Assembly: GCF_900129375.1 (NCBI RefSeq)
Contig: NZ_FQVN01000002.1
Span: 744,001 to 808,000, forward strand
DNA: 64,000 bases
Direction: 5' to 3'
Origin: Streptoalloteichus hindustanus
GTDB lineage: Bacteria; Actinomycetota; Actinomycetes; Mycobacteriales; Pseudonocardiaceae
The notes below the pieces were generated by a model, which ran no database searches, was not told the origin of the DNA, and saw nothing but the letters and a program-made list of their open reading frames with translations. Numbering within the stretch: the first letter of the stretch is position 1; each line of letters starts with the position of its first letter. Shown here in pieces: positions 8,235-15,022 of this stretch. The translations under genes were made by a program, and so were the position numbers.

Positions 8235-9302
8235 TCATCCGGAGGCGCGGACGGCCTGGTTCGGCACCGGGTGCAGGGAGCCGTCGGGTCCGAGCAGGCA
8301 GGCGGCGTCCTCGTGCTTGGTGGTCAGGAACTCGCCGAGGCAGCGGCCGAACTGGTTGTGGCCACGGGCGTTGGGGTGGAAGGACTCCTGGCTGAAGTGC
8401 TCCGCGCGTTGGTTGTCGCGCAGGGCGTTGAAGTCCAGGGCGAGGCGGGCGAACCACTCGCGGCTGGTGTCCGTGCCGCCGGCGCACGCCTCGTGGCCGC
8501 GGGCCGCGCGGGACATGTCCAGGAACCGGGCGCCGACCAGGTCGGCCGCGCGGTGCAGGCCGGCGGCCAGGCGGCCGACCGCGTTGTCCTCGACCCACCG
8601 CAGGTCCGAGCTGCGGAACGGGCAGCCGTTGAGGTTCTGCAGGCTGGGGGAGACGGAGGTGCCCACGGGCGCGGCGTAGGACTGGAGGACGAGGGTGTAG
8701 CTGTTGTCCGGGTAGCCCGCGCGCCGCATCACGGAGCGGACGTCGGTGAGGGCCTTCGTGACCTTCGGGACCATGCGGTCGACGCGGTCGGACCACTCCT
8801 TGCCGGCGTCCCGGTTGCAGTCGGGGCCGTCCTTGAGGAACCACGCCCAGAGGCAGCGCATGACGATGTCGCTGAAGCGGGGGTCGTCGTTCGCGCCGAC
8901 GCCGACGACCACGGCGGTGATCCGGTTGTCCCTGGCCACCTCCGCGAGGCGGCGCGTCTGCGAGCCCTCGTTGTAGTGCTGGGCGTCGGTGAGGGCGACG
9001 TGGTCGGCGTTGGCCCCGGAGCACGCGAGGTTGATCGTGCGCTCGACGCCGGGCACCGCCGTGCGGTGGATCAGGGCGTTGGCGGAACGGTGGCACCAGT
9101 TGCCGTTCTCGCCGTCGGTGCCGCGCTCGTAGTCGCCGGCGCCCTCGCCGGAGATGGTGCTGTCGCCGAGGGCGACCAGGGCCCTGGGCTTGTCCTCGGG
9201 CGGCGAGGGCGGCACGAACCGCCGGTCGCTGACGAGGAGCAGCAGCGTGAGCGCCGGGAGGATGAGGAAGGCGGCGAGCAGCCGGGTTCGCAGAGGCCGC
9301 AT
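8235..9302 (-). CDS. Secreted or membrane-anchored SGNH/GDSL hydrolase
   Basis: A 355-residue protein with an N-terminal membrane segment (LLAAFLILPALTLLLLV) and an SGNH hydrolase domain. Block I reads ALGDSTISGEG with the catalytic Ser. The Gly/Asn oxyanion positions lie in NLACSGANADHV and VVGVGANDDPRF. The C-terminal catalytic Asp/His pair is in SFHPNARGHNQFG. Such enzymes are lipases or esterases working on lipids or acylated polymers outside the cell. ATG 9300-9302 begins the hydrophobic signal; upstream codons are non-coding. An upstream neighbour on the same strand is the SMP-30 gene. Confidence 0.9.
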   Translation of the reverse strand: MRPLRTRLLAAFLILPALTLLLLVSDRRFVPPSPPEDKPRALVALGDSTISGEGAGDYERGTDGENGNWCHRSANALIHRTAVPGVERTINLACSGANADHVALTDAQHYNEGSQTRRLAEVARDNRITAVVVGVGANDDPRFSDIVMRCLWAWFLKDGPDCNRDAGKEWSDRVDRMVPKVTKALTDVRSVMRRAGYPDNSYTLVLQSYAAPVGTSVSPSLQNLNGCPFRSSDLRWVEDNAVGRLAAGLHRAADLVGARFLDMSRAARGHEACAGGTDTSREWFARLALDFNALRDNQRAEHFSQESFHPNARGHNQFGRCLGEFLTTKHEDAACLLGPDGSLHPVPNQAVRASG

Positions 9303-9431
9303 AGTGTGATCAGTGTAAGGAGTCGCTCCACCGGTTGGCACCGGCCGGTGGGGCGAGTCCCGCCGGACGAGGGCGGGACCCGGTCGACAGCGGGTGACGC
9401 GACGGGTCGGCCGTCCCACTGAAGTGGCTGG

Positions 9432-10436
9432 TCAACCCCCTGGAAGAGGTAGCTTCGCTGGTCGGTGAAGCGCGCTTCGGTCCAGGGCCGTTCTCGTGGT
9501 CGGCCGGCGCGCTCCGTTCACCGACATGAGCAGGGAGTACAGCGCGGTGCCGCCGCAGAGGAACATCCGGTTGCGGCGCGCGCCGCCGAAGGTGAGGTTG
9601 GCGACCCGGCCCGGCACCCGGATGCGGCCCAGCAGGGAGCCGTCGGGGTCGTAGCAGTCGACGGCCTCGCCGACCGCCGTCCAGACCCGGCCGTCGGCGT
9701 CCAGCCGGAGGCCGTCGACGTCGCCGCCGCTGGGTTCGGCGAACACCCGGCCGCCGGTGACGGGGCTCGACGTGTCGTCCTCGGCCAGGTCCAGCGCCCT
9801 GATGTGCCCGGCGGTGGTGTCCGCGACGTAGAGCTGCCGCTCGTCGCGGCTGAAGGCGAGCCCGTTGGGGCGCTGGAAGTCGTCGGCGACGACCCGCGTC
9901 TGCCCGGACGCCGGGTCGACCCGGTAGACGTGGCAGCCGCCGATCTCGCTCTCGGCGCGGTGGCCCTCGTAGTCGCTGGCGATGCCGTAGTCGGGGTCGG
10001 TGAACCAGATCGAGCCGTCCGAGCGCACGACGACGTCGTTCGGGCTGTTGAACCGCAGTCCCCGGAAGCGGTCGGCGATCACGGTGGTCGTGCCGTCGTG
10101 CTCGGTCCTGGTGACCCGGCGTTCGCCCTGCTCGCAGGTCACCAGGCGGCCCTGGAGGTCCACGGTGTTGCCGTTGGGGTGGTGGGCCGGGGACCGCAGG
10201 ACCCCGACCGCGCCGGTGGTCTCGTCCCACCGCAGGAGCCGGTCGTTGGGGATGTCGCTGAACACCAGGTAGCGGCCGGCGGGGAAGTAGGCCGGCCCCT
10301 CCAGCCAGCGCCCGTCGTCCCACAGCCGTTCCAGGCGGAGGTCGCCGTGGGCGCAGGGTGCGAACCGCTCGTCGTGGATCTCGTAGGGGCCGCGGACGAC
10401 CGGCGCGTCTCCTGCTGGCGACATGACCCCCAGCAT
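9432..10436 (-). CDS. SMP-30/gluconolactonase-family beta-propeller lactonase
   Basis: About 334 residues forming a six-bladed propeller that opens sugar lactones or related esters in a metal-dependent way. The metal ligands are recognisable: Glu in WLEGPAYFP, Asn in NSPNDVVVRSDGSIWFTDPD, and Asp in GGDVDGLRLDADGRVW. The C-terminus carries about 30 extra basic residues after the last strand. ATG 10436 and ATG 10424 are both plausible starts. It is cytosolic, with no signal peptide. Substrate unknown. Confidence 0.88.
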   Translation of the reverse strand: MLGVMSPAGDAPVVRGPYEIHDERFAPCAHGDLRLERLWDDGRWLEGPAYFPAGRYLVFSDIPNDRLLRWDETTGAVGVLRSPAHHPNGNTVDLQGRLVTCEQGERRVTRTEHDGTTTVIADRFRGLRFNSPNDVVVRSDGSIWFTDPDYGIASDYEGHRAESEIGGCHVYRVDPASGQTRVVADDFQRPNGLAFSRDERQLYVADTTAGHIRALDLAEDDTSSPVTGGRVFAEPSGGDVDGLRLDADGRVWTAVGEAVDCYDPDGSLLGRIRVPGRVANLTFGGARRNRMFLCGGTALYSLLMSVNGARRPTTRTALDRSALHRPAKLPLPGG

Positions 10437-10770
10437 GACCGAACCCGGCGGATCCGACGTGCGGCGAGGACGGCTTGCGTCACCCTGCGCGCCCTGCGAC
10501 AGCCGGACATCACTCCACCAGGTGAAACAGGACGGTGGTCGGGCGGGCACCCCCGCGGATGTCCGTTCGGGAGGTCGGTGACCTGCTGGGCGGCGGGCAC
10601 TGCGCGCTGGATCGCTCGTCAGTCTGATTTTTCCGACACGTTCGGGTGGTGCGCGGGGGTGCTCGGGCGGGCCGGCGCCCGATCCCCGCTAGACCAACCT
10701 TGATCACGTTCGTGGTCGCCCAGTTCCGACAACCAGTGCCGAGACCCAGTTCGTCCCCGGAGGAATCGCG
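10437..10770. other. Intergenic region between the SMP-30 gene and class 3 lipase
   Basis: This 334-bp divergent region contains no recognisable gene, hairpin or repeat. A TTGATCACGTTCG stretch at 10700-10712 and the GGAGGA at 10760-10765 belong to the lipase promoter and ribosome site. Confidence 0.45.
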
Positions 10771-11592
10771 ATGCCGGTCGCCGCCCTCGACCACCACACC
10801 CGGGAGTACAGCCTCCCGTTCGCCTACTGGATGGCCCGCGCCGCCAAGCTCGCCTACCAGCCGCAGAACGTGATCGTGAAGCAGGCCGACGAGTGGGGCT
10901 TCGGCCGGGTCAGCCACCACGAGACCACGTTCCGGCCGCCGTTCCCGCTGGAGGACACCCAGGCGTACACGATGGCCAGCGACCACATGATCGTCACCGG
11001 GTTCCGGGGCACCGAGCCGGCCAAGATCAAGGACTGGCTGTCCGACGTCAACACCCCGCCGTCGCGGGGCCCGGGCGGGCAGGGCTACGTCCACTACGGT
11101 TTCGCCGCCGCGCTGGAGTCGATCTACCCGCAGGTGCGGGCGGCGCTGGAGGACTTCCGCGACCGGGACCAGACGATCTGGTTCACCGGCCACAGCCTCG
11201 GCGGCGCGCTGGCCATGCTCGCCGGCGCCCGGCTGTACTTCGAGGAGCCGAACCTGCGCGTCGACGGCATCTACACCTTCGGGCAGCCCCGCACCTGCGA
11301 CCGGCTGCTGGCCGCGGCGCACAACAAGGCTTTCACCGACCGCATGTTCCGATTCGTCAACAACAACGACATCGTGCCGCAGTTGCCGCCCGAGCCTGCC
11401 TACCACCACGTCGACGTCGTGCGCTACATCGACTCGTCGGGGAAGCTGCGCGAGCGGATGCCCGTGCTGACCGGTTTGGCGGACCGCGCCAAGGGATTCA
11501 CGGCCGACGCCTTCGCCCCCGCGAGCGACGCGGTGCGGGACCACAGCATCAACAAGTACGTCGACGCGTTGGAGAAGAACATCACCAGTTGA
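10771..11592 (+). CDS. Class 3 lipase family protein
   Basis: A 273-residue alpha/beta hydrolase of the fungal-type class 3 lipase family. The nucleophile elbow reads TIWFTGHSLGGALAML. The catalytic Asp lies in FVNNNDIVPQLPP and the His in AYHHVDVVRYI, all in the expected order. The oxyanion region is TGFRGTEP. There is no signal peptide, although class 3 lipases of actinomycetes may act in or outside the cell. A strong ribosome site (CGGAGGAAT) precedes ATG 10771. It hydrolyses acylglycerols or phospholipids; the exact substrate cannot be read. Confidence 0.92.
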   Translation: MPVAALDHHTREYSLPFAYWMARAAKLAYQPQNVIVKQADEWGFGRVSHHETTFRPPFPLEDTQAYTMASDHMIVTGFRGTEPAKIKDWLSDVNTPPSRGPGGQGYVHYGFAAALESIYPQVRAALEDFRDRDQTIWFTGHSLGGALAMLAGARLYFEEPNLRVDGIYTFGQPRTCDRLLAAAHNKAFTDRMFRFVNNNDIVPQLPPEPAYHHVDVVRYIDSSGKLRERMPVLTGLADRAKGFTADAFAPASDAVRDHSINKYVDALEKNITS

Positions 11593-11701
11593 CCGCCCGC
11601 GCGAAAGCCGAGGTGGCGGCGGAGAAAGGGCGGTCGTGGCGCGGCGTGCGCCAGGAGGATTCTCCGGGAAAAACCCGGAGAGGACCCGCTGACAAGATCC
11701 T

Positions 11702-11730
11702 TCTCAGGTCGGTATCAGGTCGTTCTCAGG
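11702..11730 (+). promoter_or_regulatory. Three direct repeats TNTCAGG with 11-bp period (response-regulator-type box)
   Basis: TCTCAGG (11702), TATCAGG (11713) and TCTCAGG (11724) are spaced exactly 11 bp apart, one helical turn, about 85 bp before the serine hydrolase start. OmpR-family regulators such as PhoP bind direct repeats of this spacing. The binding protein is unknown. Confidence 0.6.
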
Positions 11731-11814
11731 AGGGATGCGCACGTACTTCCCGGCTCTCCACGATGGGGTGGCGGGCCCCGGACCGGGGCTCGCGACCGTG
11801 GGGAGGAGATCTTC

Positions 11815-13092
11815 GTGAAACTGGGAATCCGCCGGTTAACCGCGGCCGTCCTGGCCGCCACGCTGGCGACGGGCGTGTTCGGCGCCACCGCGTTCGCCGA
11901 GCCGGCCGCGCCAGTGGAGGCGGCGCCCGCGGAGGCGGCGACCGGGCAGGACCGAGCCGCGCTGCAGCAGGCCATGGGGGAGTTGGCCTCCGCCGGCGTC
12001 GCCGGCGTGCAGGTGCGCGTTCACGACCAGCAGGGCGACTGGACCGGCAGCTCCGGGGTGAAGGAGCTCGGCCGGGACGAGAAGGTGCCGACCAACGGGC
12101 GGTTCCGCGCCGGCAGCATCACCAAGACCTTCCTGTCCACTGTGGTCCTCCAGCTCGTGGGTGAGGGCAAGCTCAAGCTGGATGACCCGGTGGCCAAGTA
12201 CCTGCCGCAGTTCGGGCTGGACAAGCGGATCACGGTGCGGATGATCCTGCAGCACACCAGCGGCATCTTCAACTACACCGGCGACACCGACGCCAACGGC
12301 AAGAACGAGCCCGGGATTCCGTTGGAGGGCTCGGAGTTCCTGAAGAACCGCTACCGCACCTACCAGCCGGAGGAGCTGGTCCGGTTCGCGCTGTCCAAGC
12401 CGGCCCGGTTCGAGCCGAACAGCGAGTGGCGGTACTCGAACACCAACTACATCCTGGCCGGGCTGCTGGTCGAGAAGGTGACCGGCAGGTCCTACGCCAG
12501 CCAGGTGGAGCAGCGCATCCTGCGGCCGTTGCGGCTGTGGGAGACCACGATGCCGGGCACCCGGTTCGGCATCCCCGGGCCGCACGCGCACGGCTACTAC
12601 TCCTACAAGGAGAACGGGAAGCTGGAGACGGTCGACATCACCCGGCTCAACCCGTCGTGGGGCGGCGCGGCCGGTGAGATCATCTCGACCACCAGGGACC
12701 TGGACCGGTTCAACTCCGCGCTGCAGGGCGGCAAGCTGCTGAAGCCGGAGCTGCTGGACCTCATGCGCCAGGAGCGGGCGACCCGGCCCGGCTCCGGGTA
12801 CGGCCTGGGCCTGGAGGTCGAGGACACCGGCCCGTCGTGCGCCGGCAAGATGTACGGCCACACCGGCGGCATCCACGGGTACAACTCGTTCATGTTCAGC
12901 AACGCCGACCGCAGCCGGCGCTTCGAGATGTCGGTGACCACCGGCTCGTTCGACATCGAGGACCCGGCCACCAGGGACAAGCTGGTGAAGGCGCTGAACA
13001 AGGTCGTCAACATCGGGTTCTGCGGGAAGGCGGCGAGCGGCGAGAACGCCGCCCAGCCGACCCTCCAGTCCCTCAAGTCCCTCCAGTTCTGA
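11815..13092 (+). CDS. Secreted class C beta-lactamase/D,D-carboxypeptidase-family serine hydrolase
   Basis: A 425-residue exported penicillin-binding-fold enzyme. The signal peptide covers about residues 1-30 (RRLTAAVLAATLATGVFG, then ATAFAEP as cleavage region). The three active-site motifs are present: S-I-T-K in FRAGSITKTFL, Y-S-N in WRYSNTNYIL, and H-T-G in YGHTGGIHGYN. It most likely acts on D-Ala-D-Ala peptides or esters in the cell wall. GTG 11815 follows GGGGAGGAG. Direct repeats of 11-bp period upstream suggest two-component control. It is monocistronic and followed by a terminator. Confidence 0.93.
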   Translation: MKLGIRRLTAAVLAATLATGVFGATAFAEPAAPVEAAPAEAATGQDRAALQQAMGELASAGVAGVQVRVHDQQGDWTGSSGVKELGRDEKVPTNGRFRAGSITKTFLSTVVLQLVGEGKLKLDDPVAKYLPQFGLDKRITVRMILQHTSGIFNYTGDTDANGKNEPGIPLEGSEFLKNRYRTYQPEELVRFALSKPARFEPNSEWRYSNTNYILAGLLVEKVTGRSYASQVEQRILRPLRLWETTMPGTRFGIPGPHAHGYYSYKENGKLETVDITRLNPSWGGAAGEIISTTRDLDRFNSALQGGKLLKPELLDLMRQERATRPGSGYGLGLEVEDTGPSCAGKMYGHTGGIHGYNSFMFSNADRSRRFEMSVTTGSFDIEDPATRDKLVKALNKVVNIGFCGKAASGENAAQPTLQSLKSLQF

Positions 13093-13103
13093 TCCGCTTC
13101 ACC

Positions 13104-13143
13104 GGTGCGGTGGGCGCTTCCCGGCGCCCACCGCACCTTTCTG
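13104..13143 (+). terminator. Rho-independent terminator of the serine hydrolase
   Basis: GGTGCGGTGGGCGC pairs with GCGCCCACCGCACC around a 6-nt loop (TTCCCG), followed by TTTCTGT. Confidence 0.88.
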
Positions 13144-13171
13144 TCCCCACGCCACACGAACCACTTGTGTC

Positions 13172-13897
13172 TCAACTGTTTTCGCGCTCGTGGGCGAGGA
13201 CCGGACCGCTCCCGTTCTCCGAGATCTCGGGAAGGTGCGCCGGTGTGACCGGGGACTCCAGCGACCAACCGAGCGCGCCGTAGAGCGCCCGACCCTGTTC
13301 GGTGGCCACGAGAACGGCCCGCCGCGCGCCGGCTGCGTAGGCGACCGCGCACGCGGTGCTCATGACCACGCGACCCAGGCCGCGCCGACGGTGCTCCGGC
13401 GCCGTCTCCACCTGGTCGGCGACCGCCGCCGTGCCGTGCACCGCGATGCGCCCGTTGGCCGCCCGCGCGCCGTCGGTGGTCCGCACCACCACGTCGTGGA
13501 CGCCGCCGTCGCTCACGATCTCCACGACGTACGGGCGCGGGGGCGTGGCGGCGGGCTCGGGCGACAGGTCGGTGCTCATCAGGTACTCGGTGTCGCCGAC
13601 TGTCCACGCGGGAGTCAGGGCGGGCAGGACCACCTCCGGCGCGGCGCACACCTTGAGCCAGGTGCCCGGCGCGGTCAGCGTCGTCGCGCGGTGACCCACC
13701 GTGGTCGTGTCCGGCAGCACGTAGCGGACGCGGTGACCGGGAGCGCCGACCTCGATGCGGTGGCCGTCGGGCTCGGCGACGGGCGGGGGCGTGCCCCGGG
13801 ACACCGCCCAGCCGTGCGCCCAGTCGTCGGCGAGCCGCCGGAGCCGGTCGGGCTCGGCGTGCGGCGTCGGCGGTGACGAGTCGGATGTCGTGATCAT
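13172..13897 (-). CDS. GNAT-family N-acetyltransferase
   Basis: A 241-residue protein whose C-terminal half is a GNAT fold. The acetyl-CoA loop reads ETAPEHRRRGLGRVVMSTAC (R-R-x-G-x-G type), followed by ARRAVLVATEQGRALYGALG. The N-terminal half (about residues 1-120) is not clearly homologous to anything I recognise and may form a degenerate second GNAT lobe. ATG 13897 is selected over an extension to 13966 because the added codons look non-coding. Acceptor substrate unknown. Confidence 0.85.
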   Translation of the reverse strand: MITTSDSSPPTPHAEPDRLRRLADDWAHGWAVSRGTPPPVAEPDGHRIEVGAPGHRVRYVLPDTTTVGHRATTLTAPGTWLKVCAAPEVVLPALTPAWTVGDTEYLMSTDLSPEPAATPPRPYVVEIVSDGGVHDVVVRTTDGARAANGRIAVHGTAAVADQVETAPEHRRRGLGRVVMSTACAVAYAAGARRAVLVATEQGRALYGALGWSLESPVTPAHLPEISENGSGPVLAHERENS

Positions 13898-14318
13898 CTG
13901 CTCATCCTGACAGCGCGTCAGGCGTGCGGACCGGCCTCGCCCCGGTCCCACTGAGACCTGGATCACTTTCGCGGGGTGGGGGGAACACCACCCAGGGGTG
14001 GTGGGTTGTGCCCTGTGGTCGGCGCGTCACGTGTCCCCCGGGCTGCATATGATCACGCCTTCGCGGAATACCGTACGGCTGGAGCCGCGTCGCGCCACTC
14101 GCCGAGAGGCGACCTGGCGCGCCGACCAACCTCGTGGGGCCGGCCCCCGCCACGGTGGACGACCACCGCGGCGGGGGCCGTTCCTCGTTCGGGCGTCGGG
14201 CCTCCGCTCATCCGGGCTGGAACCGCGCGAGAAGCCCGGTCGTTGCCATGGCAAGGACGCGTCGAGGTCGTGGGGCCGTGCGATGGTCGCTCTGCCCAGC
14301 AGGACTGGACTCTTCACG
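13898..14318. other. Intergenic region with strong hairpins
   Basis: This 421-bp region between GNAT and the small zinc protein has no convincing protein gene. It holds a hairpin, CACCACCC (13986-13993) with GGTGGTG (13997-14003), and a much stronger one, CGGCCCCCGCC (14141-14151) with GGCGGGGGCCG (14170-14180), with a nested GGTGG/CCACC and TTCCTCGTT after it. The second looks like an intrinsic terminator on the plus strand, although no gene precedes it; a short untranslated RNA ending there is possible. Confidence 0.5.
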
Positions 14319-14540
14319 ATGATCTGGTGCCAGCACTCGGACTGCTGGCGGTGGATCTGCGTGCCGACCTACCTCGGGCGGGGGCCGGAGGGCGCGCGGC
14401 GGGTCGCCAGGAGCTTCGGCTGGCACTGCGACGAGCAGCGGGAGTACGACGTCTGCCCGCTGCACCTCGCTGACGGACCTCCGGAGGCGCGCGTCCGCCG
14501 CCCCTCCTGGTTCGCCCGCCTGCGCCGTCGCCCGCGCTAA
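14319..14540 (+). CDS. Small Cys/His-rich, probably zinc-binding protein
   Basis: A 73-residue protein. Codon third positions are almost all G/C, supporting coding. The cysteines and histidines are arranged CQHSDC..C, then RSFGWHCDEQREYDVCPLH, fitting the C-x4-C ... GW ... CP-x-H arrangement of small actinobacterial zinc-finger-like proteins. The C-terminus is basic. An in-frame ATG at 14283 could add 12 residues, but MIWCQHSDC is the more natural start. Its stop overlaps that of the convergent helical gene by 4 nt. Function unknown. Confidence 0.6.
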   Translation: MIWCQHSDCWRWICVPTYLGRGPEGARRVARSFGWHCDEQREYDVCPLHLADGPPEARVRRPSWFARLRRRPR

Positions 14541-15022
14541 CCCGCCACGAGCACCTGCGGGGCGACCTGCTTGATCCGCGTGCGCAGCCACTTCTCGCAC
14601 ATCCGCGTGTCCTCGTGGCAGGTGGTGACGACCTGGAGGAGCTCGCGGTCCCGGACCGCCTGGGCCACCTGGCCGAGGATCACCCACGCGATCTCCACCT
14701 CGTGCGCGGCGAGGGAGAGGTCGCACAGGTCGCGCAGCAGGAGCGGCCCGGCCAGCTCGGAGTGACCGAGCAGCTCGCCGCTCTTGCGGCGCAGCGCGTC
14801 GAGCAGCCGGGGCGACCCGACGTGGGGCTCGCGGACCGGCGCCCCGTAGCGCTCGGCGAACGGCGCGAGGCGTCGCACGTGCTCCTCGCACCGGTGGGCG
14901 AGGGTGTTGCCGAGGTGGTGGACGTCGGGTTCGGCCGTGTGCCGCTCCCGGACCCGGTGGAGCTGTTTGGCCAGGTCCAGCTCGGCGTCCTGGACCTCGC
15001 TGATCGCCGTGTCGACCCTCAC
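14537..15022 (-). CDS. Helical protein translationally coupled to molybdopterin oxidoreductase
   Basis: A 161-residue, almost entirely alpha-helical protein of unrecognised family. It has ferritin-like heptad patterns (VQDAELDLAKQLHRVRERH; DLSLAAHEVEIAWVILGQVA) and a terminal Cys-containing segment (VTTCHEDTRMCEKWLRTRIK). Its GTG overlaps the oxidoreductase TGA (GTGA), so the two proteins are made together and may form a complex. It could be a maturation chaperone or partner subunit. That is inferred from coupling only. Confidence 0.8.
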   Translation of the reverse strand: MRVDTAISEVQDAELDLAKQLHRVRERHTAEPDVHHLGNTLAHRCEEHVRRLAPFAERYGAPVREPHVGSPRLLDALRRKSGELLGHSELAGPLLLRDLCDLSLAAHEVEIAWVILGQVAQAVRDRELLQVVTTCHEDTRMCEKWLRTRIKQVAPQVLVAG

